In this document: in pieces, positions 46,463 to 58,699 of the stretch | How positions within the stretch are numbered: the first letter of the stretch is position 1 | How the letters are laid out: each line of letters opens with the position of its first letter | Notes under the pieces: model-generated | What the model saw: the letters and a program-made list of their open reading frames with translations, nothing else | Databases searched by the model: none | Told to the model about the DNA's origin: nothing | Assembly (NCBI GenBank): GCA_026122225.1 | Contig: JANEZZ010002061.1 | Span: forward strand, 186,001-250,000 | Reading direction: 5' to 3' | Source of the DNA: Heloderma charlesbogerti | Taxonomy: Eukaryota; Chordata; Lepidosauria; Squamata; Helodermatidae | Length of the DNA: 64,000 nt | Made by a program: the position numbers and the translations under genes

Positions 46463-46586
46463 TACTGCCCAATAGCCGAAGCTCTCACAACAATTAAAAC
46501 CACCAAATACAGCATAAAATACATTATTTTAAAAAATGTAAATGTTTAAAATTACAGTATAAAATAACAGTAAAAAACAGAATAAA

Positions 46587-46622
46587 TAGACTTTAATAGA
46601 CTTTAATAGACTTTAATAGACT
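46587..46622. repeat. 11-bp minisatellite
   Basis: The unit AATAGACTTTA is repeated about 3.3 times, inside a LINE/SINE-tail region (46335-46680). Confidence 0.85.
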
Positions 46623-46689
46623 TCTTGTTAGTTTTTGAAGTTTTTGAAGTTTACAATAAAATAGCAATGTTTTCAGCTTTTAAACAACC

Positions 46690-49200
46690 GTTTTAGAAGT
46701 TCTCACATCTTCTGCAGAGAGAAGTCAGTTTCCCAGTAGTGACTAATCATCCATTCAGACTGGTCTTGCTAAATAAGACACTACTGAGCAACTGCCTTTG
46801 TTGAAATGATGACTAATCAAAGATCTAACAGGAACACAAAGAGATGTGCATGCAGAGTAAAAAGATAAGGGAATTTTACAGACACATTAGAAGTAAGAGA
46901 GCAACCAAAGACATTGTGAAGCCTATATATTGAATGTGTCAGGGCACATATGATGCAGAAAGGCATTCAGTCTTGATATTTGAGGAGAAACTAAACTGAG
47001 GGCAGTAGCCAAGATACTTTGAAGAAGAGATGAGGTAATAATCCAGTTTTTATGTTTAAAACAACAACAAAGGATAAAGGTAAGGATGGATTCAAAATTT
47101 TCAAACCAATGAGCCTAGGTGATGTACCCCCAATGGCTATTTTTACACTAAATTAACCCCACCAAAATTCTGCACCTAGAAAAGCAGCAAAAATTATGTA
47201 ATGTTTTTATTATTCAAATTAAGCAAATTTGTATACTTTTCTGGTACTGGGGTTTGCCGAGGAGCAAGGGAAGGCAATTAAGACCTATGGGGAGCTAAAC
47301 CAAATTCCCCTTCTGGTCTGGGAGATTCCTCCAGGCATTGCCCCCTTTCACAGAACACTCACACATTTAAATATGTAATTGCAGCCAAGGGCTAGAAAGG
47401 TGCTTTTCCAAAATAAAAATCAAGCTTTTCAGGATGCTGAGTTCTGCACCCAGCACCAAATGTTATGCTTTGCATCCATTTGTGAAATGCAGAAGAGAGT
47501 CTTGCCTACATCCTAGAGTTACCTGCACTTTATTTCAGGGCTTTTCGCAATCCCTATTGGGAAATTTGGCAGAATGGAGGGAAGCCCCTCTTTTAAATAA
47601 GAGATCAAAGAAGATCTAGGGCAAGGGTGAGCAACACGTGGGCTGCCTGCTCCCCCATCCCCAGTCTGCTTTGCAGCCTCTATTACCCCGCAAAGTGCTA
47701 CTGCCCCACTGCCAAATGTCTTCTTTAAAACAAGGCAGGTGGTGAGTGTGGGCCTTGCTGTAATGGCAATTCGCACTCTTCTGAGCCTTCCGGGATCATG
47801 ATTTGCCTGTAAAACGAGGTGCACGCTCACTGCACACCTTGTTATCAAGGAGAAGTGTGGCTTTTTTTGCCGCCACTGCACCACCAACATTCGATTTTGG
47901 CAGTAGGAGTGTGTGGTGGCCCCCTCTAAAGTTGCCCCATCTAGAGCCTTGCTTCATTCTCAAGTTGGTCAACAGGTGGAGCGAAATGTGAGGTCACAGA
48001 ATGTACGTGGTTGCTGCAACTGTGTCACACTTCAACGGAGCGAAGCACTGGCCTGGTGGCCACAGAGAAGTCATGATCTAGGCGAGTACAGGCCAGTCAA
48101 GATGTAGAAAAAGTAAATATGGATGTAGGGGTGGGGGCAGGGGGATAGTCTATTAAATACAGGTAATGTCCTATGTTAACATGAGAGACATTGATACCCC
48201 GAATCTGTGTTGCTGTACTACCTTTATCAGGCCAACCAAAACATCACCCCCAAATTGTGCAAGCTTTCAAGATCCCCAGATCTCTTCTGCAGGCAAGATG
48301 TTATACAAGGCAGGTGGCAGGGGGAGTGACTAGATGGTGAAGTCACATTGTCTGCAATTCCAGACGAATTAGTCCCAGGTGTCGTACGGGAGGAGGAGTC
48401 AGCAGGTCAGGTGATTGGTGGTGTAGTGGAGCCAGGGCTCACAGAGACGCAGTGCTGGCCCTTTTTTATTAGCAGGGATGCTGATGTCATCTGCCATCCT
48501 GCACAGAATTCCCTGTTCCTTCTGAGCTTAGCTGCAATCATAACCGTAGTCTCGGCGGTGTGTGGAGGTGGATTTTAAAGTGCAAGCACTCATCATGGTA
48601 GTCCCCGTAGCCACACCCCCAGGGAGACGCCAGACATTCAGGCAGCTGTGTTGATGCATATCAACACAGCAGTTCTAGCAGTTTTCATCTTTACCAGGAG
48701 CAGGGCATTCTGTAAAGCTAACGGGTCTTAATTGCCCATTCAGGACCAAGCCACCCCAAAATAATTTTCATTACAACAGGGAAAAATATATTGTTGGGAA
48801 AATTCATTTATCATTACACCATTGCATGTGCTGGTTACAGGAGGGCTCTCCTGACACTGTTCATACTGGGAAGAAGGGGGGGGGGGAAATATTGCATCCT
48901 CCATTTTGGGGAATATAAAATCCAGCTTTTCTCAGGCATCTTTTCTATCCCAGTCGAAGCACACTGGCTCCTTTTGCCAGTGGATCACAGGGGAAAATGA
49001 GGCAGTCTTTACATTAACAAAGCAGGAGGTAATTTTCGATGCTGTTCTGGGTAATAAAAGTCGATTTAAGCCAACTTTAGTAGCATTACCTAATTGTTGG
49101 AGGGGGTGAACCCTTAGAGAATGAAGTTCCAGCTCTGGTGGTATAAACTCCTCCTCCTCCACTGGAAGATCCTGCTGCAGAACAGCTAAATATATATTTT
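46690..49200. other. Intergenic, nothing firm
   Basis: A repeat-like block at 48181-48310 (CCAACCAAAACATCACCCCC, GATCCCCAGATCTCTTCTGC) and a G run at about 48879-48889 are the only structure seen. Short open frames show no homology. Confidence 0.35.
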
Positions 49201-49218
49201 CCAAGTCTCACAAAAAAG

Positions 49219-49278
49219 CAAAGGTAGCCATGTTGACCATAATATTTTTTTCCCTTATGGTCAACATGGCTACCTTTG
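49219..49278. repeat. Perfect 24-bp inverted repeat
   Basis: CAAAGGTAGCCATGTTGACC then ATAA (49219-49242) is exactly mirrored at 49255-49278 with a 12-nt T-rich spacer. Probably the end of a MITE or a fold-back remnant. Confidence 0.85.
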
Positions 49279-49446
49279 TTTCATTGGTATGCCTGTTTAC
49301 CCCTGTAAAGAATGGATGTAATATATGTAAAACTAAAGAAATTAGTTCTTCATCACATCATTTGCTCCTGAACAAATTGATAATGTGGGATAAATTTTGT
49401 CATCTTAATGTGGTACATAAGCAACTGGAAAGCATCATATCGAAAG

Positions 49447-49622
49447 GCAGCCCGTGTGGTGTAATGGATAAAATGTTGGACTTGGATCTATGTACAAGTT
49501 GCCCACTTGGCCATGATGAAAGTAACTAAGTAAAGCTAGGCCAGTTACTATTTCTCAGACTAACTGACCTCACAGGCTTGTGAGGATCAAATTAAGGAAA
49601 ACGGGAATGTGTGCTAAACATG
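49447..49622 (+). mobile_element. tRNA-derived SINE
   Basis: CAGCCCGTGTGGTGTAATGG head (A-box-like), a diverged body with GGCCAGTTACTATTTCTCAG and CTGACCTCACAGGCTTGTGA; same type as 3294. It sits directly before the RTE copy. Confidence 0.65.
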
Positions 49623-49644
49623 TGTTAAGAGTACTTAACTCCAG

Positions 49645-50065
49645 TGAGAGCTGGACCATAAGGAAGGCTGAGTGAAGGAAGATAGATGCTTTTGAACTGT
49701 GGTGCTGGAGGACAATTCTGAGAGTGCCTTGGACTGCAAGAAGATCAAACCAGTCCATACTCCAGGAAATAAAGCCAGACTGCTCACTTGAGGGAATGAT
49801 CTTAAAGGCAAAACTGAAGTACTTTGGCCACCTAATGAGGAGACAGGATACCCTGGAGAAGATGCTGATGCTAGGGAACGTGGAAGGCAAAAGAAAGAGG
49901 GGCCGACCAAGGGCAAGATGGATGGATGATATTCTGGAGGTGACGGACTCGACCTTGGGGGAGCTGGGGGTGGCGACAGCCGACAGGAAGCTCTGGCGTG
50001 GGCTGGTCCATGAAGTCACGAAGAGTCGGAAGCGACTGACTGAATAAACAACAACAACAACAAGA
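49645..50065 (+). mobile_element. RTE LINE 3' end (second subfamily), in frame
   Basis: One frame encodes ESWTIRKAE, IDAFELWCWRTILRVPWTAR, LKYFGHLMRRQDTLEKMLML and RGRPRARWMDDILEVTDSTL, the C-terminal part of an RTE reverse transcriptase. It ends CTGACTGAATAAACAACAAC. It differs from BovB at RPRARWMDDILE against RQRMRWLDSITD. 5'-truncated. Confidence 0.9.
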
Positions 50066-50149
50066 GTAGTTAACATTTCAGCATCAGTCTGGAATTATGT
50101 AACAAGGGGGGACTACAGGATTATACACTAGATCCAATGCCATTTAATA

Positions 50150-51620
50150 CGTATTGATTTATTACTTGGAGAAGGAGGCGGCGTACTCTCTTTCAAAAAT
50201 AGTAATAGTTTTATTTTTTATTACTGTTATTTGCAATAAACAAACAACAAACAGGTAAATATATCAGACACCAATAACTTTAACATACGCTCATTTGATT
50301 ATTGATCCTATATTGAATGATCCAACAGGAGGGAGCATGATATCCAGTTCATATTGTGTAATACATTCCAAGCTATTTCAACCTAAAAGGTCTCTCCAAA
50401 ATTGACCTTGGGAAGCTGGAGGTGTATGGAAGCTATAGTCATACTTACTGATTCAATAAATGGCTGCCAAGTCTCATAAAAATTATCTGATGTGCTTAAC
50501 CACTTTGGAACCTGAGCTGTTTTGTGATTTTTTCCATAAGAGCGACATCTCATACATTTTGCTTCCATCCAATAATAGATGGTTCTACATTGGACCTCCA
50601 CTTTGCAGCTATTTCTAGCCTGGGGGTAGCACACTCTTAAGAGATAATGCTGAACAGAGGGGCTGTAAGTACTTTGGAGGAAGGGGTCATAATTAAAAAT
50701 TATTTCACCAAACTTATAGAAATAAATAAGATTCAATTTCATAAGGAAAGGTACAAAATTAGGAACAACCAGAGACCCAATTATTATTTGAGGCAAGTCT
50801 ATCTAGCAAGTGGCAGCAGAGGATTTATAAAATAAAATAAATCAACCTCATGCTGTGCTGGTGCAGGCCTTGTTTAAATCAACTAAAAAACTGCCGAGGC
50901 CAAGATTTGGTTGATTATTTTGAATGAATATGTGAGCTTCAGCTTGCCGGCTCCAGGCCACAAGGTTTTCTTTTTTCATTGGCTGCAATCTTATGCCCAC
51001 TTGCCTGGGAGTAAACCCCATGGAATTCAATGGGAGTTACATTTCTGTAAATGTATAGGATTGCACTACAGTGTGCTACTTCCAATTTGTTTCACTAGCC
51101 CTTCCAATTCAGCCATATAATGAAAGCTACGGTGTGGGTGGGAAAGATTCATTAAAAAAATGAATGCAAAGTAGGGATTAAAAGACTTCTCCTCCCACAA
51201 TCACCGTAGTATATTAGACACATCCAAGAGAGATCCATTACTCCCCTATCCTCACTCAACTGAACTTTCCCCCTTAGTTCGTGCACCCCTTCTGCTGTTA
51301 AATGAATAATCTCCCAAATCCAAATCCCCTCCTTCTTTCTGTGGAGATATTGATACCCACAGTTAGCAATCTTACCTAGCCATATCACATAACACAAAGT
51401 ATGGGAAAGAAAATTATATACAAAAGAGACAAGAACACATATATGCATTTCTGTCTGCCCCCTCCAGAAAACCTCAGTGCCTTCTACAAAAACTCTCTGA
51501 AAAATTCTGCCTTGCTTAATCTGCAAAGTGCCATCATCAAGGTTTATAAATTCGAATTATGGATATCGTTAACATCACACTTCGCATTCTTTGTTATATC
51601 GAAGGGTTGTGAAGGGGTTT
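50150..51620 (-). mobile_element. Probable degraded LINE, family uncertain
   Basis: The minus-strand frame 50383-50796 (KWLSTSDNFYETWQPFIE) resembles the end of an L1-type ORF2 by feel only, and is followed on its 3' side by an A-rich tail. 50985-51066 is a separate GCAATCCTA-type MITE inserted in it. Low confidence. Confidence 0.3.
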
Positions 51621-51859
51621 AACAGTAATTTCCTGGGTTAGCAACATAGTCGTGTGAGATTCTAAATTGCTGTGTCCTGGAAGGACAAAGAGATCAGGAA
51701 TTTGACTTGTGAGGCACTGACCGTAATTCCACTTTAGCAATGTCCTCCGAACCCCCCCCCCCTGCAGTATGAGATATCATCACAGCAGAAAGAAGGGCAA
51801 AGACACCTACTGGTGGTTTCTGTCTGAAAAACAACATCATAAGACAAAATGAAGGTTAT

Positions 51860-54490
51860 CCACTATATAAGAGGCCTAGAATGTGGTCTCTACTAGAAAT
51901 GTGGAGTTTCAGAATTAATTATTTGCCTTTTAAGAGGCAAAAGAGCTACCATCTTCACAAGAAAGCTACGTTGGGGCATTTGCCTAGATTAGAGGACAGC
52001 ATACTCAGTTGGGATTTGAATAATCACACTCTGGTCTGGCTCATGGAATTATATTGCTATTCCAATATGTGGCAGTCATACCAGAAGGCAAAGATATGAG
52101 AGCAAGAACCAATTGACATAACTTTAGATTATCCAGAGGTGATCAAGGTGCTGATGTTTGCCTTTATAGCCTTTCACAGCCTGGGATTACATACCTTCTC
52201 TATGAGCCCCACCACTACTTGCATTGTGCAGATCAGACTCATGCTCTGACTGCCTTTGTAAGCAGGGTCTTCACAGCAATTGCCCTGAGACTGTGGAATG
52301 ACCAGCCTGCCAAGGCAAGGCTCAGAGCTGCTCTTCATAAGGGTACAAAAGTCACCTATGTTGACTTTTGAACGCTTGGCTGCTTTTATGTTATTTTACA
52401 GCAAACAGGCAGACTGATTAATCAGTATCAGTTGGTGTCCCTCTGCTGACAGAAGGTATCCATAAACAAACTGAAGAAGGGGTGATTTTTGGCAATTCCC
52501 CTCTCTCCTGAAGCCCCCTATACCACCTCCAACGGTGTTCCAAACAGTCCCTCAATCCTCTACAGCAGTGGAAGTGGGGGAGATCACCAAGAATTGTCTC
52601 TCTCCCCATCCCACTGACGGATGCTTTCTGTCAGCTGAGGGACACAATTTGGATACCATCCATTGCCTTTATTTAATTTTGGTTCAAAATTACTGTTTAC
52701 TGTATTTAATACATTTTCCTTCAGCTTGGGAAAGGTAGGATAAAAACAAACAACACCTGCTAACAACCCCTGGGAGTAAAGTTAATTCTATCACTTTTTC
52801 TACTTGGGGGGTTATAATCTAACCAGTTGGAAGTATTACCAATACACACGGTTGTGTGTATGTGTGCATGGTACTAGTGGCTCCTTAACGTTCAGCAGTG
52901 ATTGGTGATAGTATCTACTAGGTAGGAATGTTCAAAATGTTCATTCTGGTGTGATGGGTAGCCTACACTGGGGGATAAAATTCTTCTGAATAAACTATAT
53001 ACTATGTTCATATGCACTTCATAACAGAAAAAAAGAAATACCAAAGTTTGCAAATTCCTGGAGTAAATGGTTCTTTATCCTGCAATTTTCCCGAACAGCA
53101 TGTGAACTCCCTGGGGTAACAAAGGCCATTTACCACACAGTAAGCATTTTGTGAGAACATGAACAAAGGTTATAATCTTTACAGCCACATCCCTAGTTGC
53201 TAGCCTGTAAAGGAAATAGGGTTGTCACCAGCCCTGCTGTTCCCAGCTTGAGACAATAAAGAAATGGAATAGGACTCAGAGCCCTTTGATCTTCTCTGTG
53301 AGTGATCAGAGAGAGGGAAACTTCTTGGGGCCTGGAGACTAGTTTCTTTAATGGTTTTAGCAGTCCTTTGTAAAGCATCCTCAGGGCAGGAGACTGCAAT
53401 GTCATGTCTCTGTATCAGGCTAATATCAACTCATACAGGTATGGCATTAATATAACCACAATTTAGATATTAGGGTATGTTGTATATAGTATGTACTGTT
53501 TATAGACAGCTAACTTGGTCTCAGAGAATAAGCAGGAGAAAATAGATACAAAGATCATTTTAGGGATTAGTTAGTCTACTATGGCATGAAGAGCTTTCAT
53601 CCGATGAAGCAGTCATATGAAAACTCATCCCATGATAAAATAAGTACTCTTTTAGATATTTTGAATTACACGGGCCTCTTCCTCAAGTGGAAGATAAGTT
53701 GGTCCAGCAGCACATACCACCTTGCCCATTTTGAGAGTCTACCTTTTTACTTATTTTGGGAACTGTTGTATGGACCAGAGAGAATGAGAGCCCTCAGGGT
53801 GTAGGTCAAAAGACATCTGGTAAGTTGCTTATCTTGACTGAGAGGAAACAAAACCCTCTTTATTACTTCCCCAAGGTCTTGTAGTTTCCCTCCCCAAAGA
53901 AGCTACTTTAATTCATCCCTGCCACAAGCTGTAGTGCCAAACTCTGGAGTTCTTTTCAAGGTTTCAACCACCTTGTTTTAAAGATACATTGGTGATTCCT
54001 TACTTTGTTACCTGGGAAGAAAGGATGTGTTGGACCCAAGGCTAGAGTTTGTCCGAGGCTGTCTTCTCATAAATAAAGACAAATTGTGTTAAGTCTTCTT
54101 CAAGCCTTCTGTCTTAAACATGCTTACCATATATTGTCTTATTTAAATCAATGAGAAAGCATGGTTAGGATAGAGCTAAGAGAGATATTCAGACATGCTT
54201 GTTTTCCTTCTATAATGTTCTCACATATATTATGTAGACTGCAGAGGCACATTCCCTGGTCCCCTTAAGAGGATCATGTAGAACACAAGCAAGAATATCT
54301 CAAGATTTTCTTCTGTTCTGCTTTGTGGAGAAGCAGTCATCTTGTGATAGACCCAAGATGGATTGGCAAGAAGTGGGATGGGTCCTACTCTGGAAACAAC
54401 AACAGCAACAGCAACAACACAGTTCAGTAGGTTTTTTTTTTTTTTTTAAGAAGTCTATATTCCAGCCAGGAAATCAGAAGACGTTTACTT
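51860..54490. other. Intergenic, mostly unrecognised
   Basis: 52160-52400 resembles an L2-type ORF end on + (GCAATTGCCCTGAGACTGTG then GAATGACCAGCCTGCC). A T run lies at about 54430-54446. No gene was recognised. Confidence 0.35.
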
Positions 54491-54499
54491 TTTGGGAGG

Positions 54500-55017
54500 A
54501 CAGCAATGACAAATCTTGATAAAATAGCGAAGAGCAGAAATATCACACTGACAACAAAGGTCCACATAGTTAAAGCAATGGTATTCCCTGTAGTAACCTA
54601 TGGCTGCGAGAGCTGGACCATAAGGAAGGCTGAGAGAAGGAAGATAGATGCTTTTGAACTGTGGTGCTGGAGGACAATTCTGAGAGTGCCTTGGACTGCA
54701 AGAAGATCAAACCAGTCCATACTCCAGAAAATAAAGCCAGACTGCTCACTTGAGGGAATGATCTTAAGGCAAAACTGAAGTACTTTGGCCACATAATGAG
54801 AAGACAGGATACCCTGGAGAAGATGCTGATGCTAGGGAACGTGGAAGGCAAAAGAAAGAGGGGCCGACCAAGGGCAAGATGGATGGATGATATTCTGGAG
54901 ATGACAGACTGGACCTTGGGGGAGCTGGGGGTGGCAACGCTCGATAGGAAGTTCTGGCATGGGCTGGTCCATGAAGTCATGAAGAGTCGGAAGCGACTGA
55001 CCGAATAAACAACAACA
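54500..55017 (+). mobile_element. RTE LINE 3' end (second subfamily), frameshifted
   Basis: Over about 415 nt it is nearly identical to 49645-50065. It extends further 5' (VHIVKAMVFPVVTYGCESWT). One A is missing near 54765 (TTAAGGC instead of TTAAAGGC), which breaks the frame before KLKYFGH. Confidence 0.9.
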
Positions 55018-55797
55018 ATATTCCTGCTGCATCTACTTTCATCTTCTTCATCTACTTCAGTTTCATCTCTTGAGAACCATTAATGCCACCAAGCTGGGAT
55101 GATAATGGGTGCTTCCAGATGACGCTTTTATCGTGCCATCACCCTGCCTCATTCATGGAATGTTATGCGGGTCCAGACATCGTCTTCCACTTGTACACTT
55201 CTGATGTTTTCCCACCATTTCGTCCACCTTTTGTTCTTACTGCTGAAAATGCAACGAGAAAAAGATGGAATATCTGCATACTGCCTTCTAACTGGCAGCA
55301 AGCGCTAGAAGCCATCTGTGTGGAAGCACGCATAGTCATCCCAACTTGGTGGCACCCATAGTGGGTTGAGAGGACATGGGTCTGAATGAAACTGTCAAGT
55401 AATAGTATCAGCTGTCCTGCTTTCAACTCCCTCACCCCACATTTACCCCACTACTGCTCCACTGTCTTTTGGCAACAATGGAATGATAAAACACGGGCTG
55501 TGGTGCAAAGTGGAAATTTAGTCAAACAAGAACACAACCACAATGTTACCTAAATACACAACTATATAGATGTGTGGTAGCCACGGGAAAATGACTTGTA
55601 GTTTGTGGGGGTGAGCCATTTATGTGCATCTGCTCCCAGGAAAGCTTTTAGCATGCATTAACAAGCCCAGCTTTCCAGGCATGTACAGTGTGCCCCAAAC
55701 CAGTTCCGTGTGTAGTGGTGGAGAAACACAACCTCCTCATCACTGATTGAGGTGACTGACAGGGGAAGGAACATGGACAAGTTTTGTGTGTGTGTAT
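55018..55797. other. Intergenic with a MITE-like block
   Basis: About 55100-55220 shares text with 19150-19260 (CACCCTGCCTCATTCAT, then GTCCAGA...), so both are copies of an unnamed repeat. Confidence 0.4.
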
Positions 55798-57405
55798 AGA
55801 ATCATAGAATAGTAGGGTTGGAAGGGGCCTACAATGTCATCAAGTCCAACCCCCTGCTCAGTGCAGGAATCCAAGTCAGAGCATCCCTGACAGATGGCTG
55901 TCCAGCCTCGTCTTGAATGCCTCCAGTGTGGGAGAGCCCACCACCTCCCTAGATCATTGGTTCCATTGTCGTATTGCTCTAACAGTCAGGACGTTTTTCC
56001 TGATGTTCAGCCGGAATCTGGCTTCCTGTCACTTGAGCCCATTATTCCGTATCCTGTACTCTGGGATGATCAAGAAGAGATCCTGGCCTTCTTCTCTGTG
56101 ACAACCTTTCAAGTACTTGAAGAGTGCTATCATATCTCCCCTCAGTCTTCTCTTCTCAAGGCTAAACATGCCCAGTTCTTTCAGTCTCTCTTCATAGGGC
56201 TTTGTTTCCAGTCCTCTGATCATCTTTGTTGCCCTCCTCTGAACCCTCTCCAGTTTGTCTGCATCCTTCTTAAAGTGTGGTGCCCAGAACTGGACATGGT
56301 ACTCCAGATGAGGCCTAACCAGTGCTGAGTAGAGGGGAACTAGTACTTCCTGAGATTTGGAAGCTATGCTTCTATTAATGCAGCCCAAAAGAGCATTTGC
56401 CTTTTTTGCAGCCATATCACATTGTTGGCTCATATTGAGCTTGTGATCGACAACAATTCCAAGATCTTTCTCGCTTGTAGTGTTGTTGAGCCACGTGTCC
56501 CCCATCTTGTAACTGTGCATTTGGTTTCTTTTTCCTAGGTGCAGAACTTGGCATTGATCCCTATTAAATGTCATTCTGTTGTTTTCTGCCCAGCGCTCCA
56601 GTCTATCCAGATCACTATGAATTTTGTTTTTGTCTTCCAAAGTATTAGCTATCCTGCCCAATTTGGTGTCATCTGCAAATTTGATCAGCATTCCCTGCAC
56701 CACCTACTCCAAGTCATTCATAAAAATGTTGAAGAGCACTGGGCCCAGGACTGAGCCCTGTGATACCCCACTCGTTACTTCTCCCCAGTTTGTGAAGGTC
56801 CCATTGATAAGCACTCTTTGAGTCCGATTCTGTAGCCAACTGTGGATCCACCGGATCGTTGTTTCATCTAGCCCACTTTGAGCTAGTTTGCTCATCAGGA
56901 TATCATGGGGCACTTTGTCGAAAGCTTTGCTGAAGTCAAGGTATATGATGTCTACAGCATTCCCACGGTCTACAAGGGAGGTGACTTGATCAAAAAATGA
57001 GATCAGATTCGTCTGTCAGGACTTGTTTTTGACAAATCCATGTTGGCTTCGAGTAATCACGGCATTGTTGTCAAGGTGCTTCCAGATGGATTCCTTTATG
57101 ATCTGCTCCAGAATTTTCCCAGGGATGGATGTCAGACTGACTGGTCTGTAGTTCCCAGGTTCCTCCTTTTTACCCTTTTTGAAGATAGGGACAACGTTAG
57201 CCCTCCTCCAGTCATCTGGCACTTCCCCCGTCCTCCACGATTTCTCAAAGAGAATAGACAGCGGTTCTGAGAGTTCTTCTGCCAGTTCCTTTATGACTCT
57301 AGGATGCAGTTCATCCGGCCCTGGAGATCTGAACTCATTCAAAGTAATTCGGTGTTCCTTGACCATATGCCTGTCGATCTCAAGCTGCAATCCTGTGTGT
57401 AAATA
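55798..57405 (-). mobile_element. CR1 LINE with most of its reverse transcriptase frame
   Basis: A single minus-strand frame covers 57390 to 56029: [59 protein letters not shown], the catalytic FADDTK, and RVQRRATKMIRGLE. Only two in-frame stops interrupt it (57016-57018 and 56704-56706), with no frameshift over 1.36 kb. The 3' UTR runs to the canonical CR1 end at 55798 (TAGAATCATAGAATAGTAGG). The 5' end is truncated near 57405, so the endonuclease domain is missing. Confidence 0.93.
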
Positions 57406-57467
57406 GACTCTGAATCGATGGGAAGACAGTACGGGTAAAAGAAGAACGTTTAGCAGCGCCAGCCTAC

Positions 57468-57542
57468 GCAGAAGTAAGCCCCGTTGAGTTTAATGGGGCT
57501 GACTCCTAGGCAAGCATCGGATTGCAGCCTAGGCATCATTAC
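57468..57542. mobile_element. GCAATCCTA-family MITE
   Basis: GCAGAAGTAAGCCCCGTTGA...GGGGCTGACTCCTAGG and GGATTGCAGCCTA; copies as at 11990. It lies just upstream of the CpG island. Confidence 0.6.
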
Positions 57543-57864
57543 ACCGAAGCAGCCGTCCCCGAGACTGCAGTCCGGGACGCCTCGCGCGCGCCGTGAGGTA
57601 AAAAGGAGCTTCAGGCCTCCTTCCGGGAAGCTCGCCGAGGCCAATAGGGGTCGCTCGCCAGCCGGGCAGGTAATCCGGACGGACGGAGCCGGAGGGGCAC
57701 GAGCGAGTCGGGGGAGGCGGACGGGAGAACGGGTTCCGGCCTGCCTCGCACGGAGCGGGATGCTCCTGCCGGCCGGAAGCTCCTCCTTGTCCCGGGCGTG
57801 TGAGGGGCGGAGCGGGGCTGGGCCGGCCTGGGCGAAGGGGCTCGTGCGGCTCTTTCGGAGCAGC

Positions 57865-57873
57865 ATGGAGTGA
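57865..57873 (+). promoter_or_regulatory. Two-codon upstream ORF (ATG GAG TGA)
   Basis: A minimal uORF in a good context (AGCATGG) ends 54 nt before the main ATG at 57928. It matters only if transcription starts upstream of 57865, which the CpG island makes likely but does not show. Confidence 0.4.
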
Positions 57874-57927
57874 GAGCGAGCGCCAGGGCCGGAGCTGGCC
57901 GGGAGCAGCAGAAGGGGCAGAGCCGCG

Positions 57928-57973
57928 ATGGCCGCGGAGGTGGCGCGGGCGGTCCAGCTCCTGCTGTTCCTCG
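57928..57973 (+). CDS. First coding exon of a gene extending past the window, candidate PTK7
   Basis: ATG in a strong context (GCGATGG), then MAAEVARAVQLLLFLG, ending in phase 1 at the donor CTCG|GTGAGC. The hydrophobic LLLFLG could be the core of a signal peptide with a short N-region. Known: in human 6p21.1 PTK7, an immunoglobulin-domain receptor pseudokinase of planar cell polarity signalling, follows KLC4 on the same strand, and its first exon encodes little more than the signal peptide. The position and exon layout fit PTK7. The 16 residues alone do not identify it, and no further exon is present up to 64000, so the first intron is at least 6 kb. Confidence 0.5.
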
Positions 57974-58699
57974 GTGAGCGTGGGGATGAGGCAGGGGGCC
58001 CTTCCGTGGCCGACTGGCTCGTCCGCCCTCCTTGCCTGCCACCGGTGAGGCGAGCGCAGGCCGGGGGCCGGCGGGGGAGGCGTGAGGGGGTTGGCTCCTT
58101 CCTTCCTTCCTTCCTTCCATTCTGCTCGAGTAGGGCCCCGCGGCCGCGCTTTGCGCTTCAGCCGAGAGCGGGGAGGTGGCGGTTTAGGAGTGCAGCGCGC
58201 TCGTGCCTCCTCGCTGCCTCGAGGGGCTTAAAACGCGCGCGCGCGCGCGCACCGCCCGCCCGCCTCAGGCTCCGGAGCAGAGGCGGGCTGCGCGGCTCTC
58301 CTGGGTCACCGGCGTGGCGGAAAGTGTGAACTCTCCGGTTTTGGGGTGCGCGAAAGAGGGAGGGAGCGGGCGAGCCTGTTCGCGCGGCGAGGAGCGGCCG
58401 CTGCTCAAGGCGCTTCTTTGTGTCCGCCGGAGGGAGGGAGGGAGGTGGAAAGTGGCCGCAGAGAGTCTCCCCAGCCATTCGGTGCCCAGCCTCAAACAAA
58501 CCTCCTCGCGTCCCCCAAAAAGGGATTCCCGTCTCCCAGCCCATCCCTCTTGATTTTGCACCCGCCGCCGCAGCAGCAGTTAACTTCCCTCCACCCTCGG
58601 TTTCATCAGACACAAGCCCACCAATTGCTCGGTGCCATTCGGACCGAACAGGGGGATCTTTCTCGAGCGGGCAGCCAGGCAACGTTTCTTCTGGCTGCC

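Larger units (their letters stand above)
57540..58690. promoter_or_regulatory. CpG-island promoter of the downstream gene
   Basis: This 1.1 kb stretch is the longest CpG-rich block in the window, with GC boxes, a CCGGAAG ETS-like site near 57774, a (CTTC)n run at 58098-58117 and a (CG)n run near 58235. It surrounds the start codon at 57928. Many long open frames on both strands here are a by-product of high GC. Confidence 0.8.

Noticed and set aside
55894..56328. 144-codon plus-strand frame
   Set aside because: Antisense shadow of the CR1 reverse transcriptase on the minus strand.
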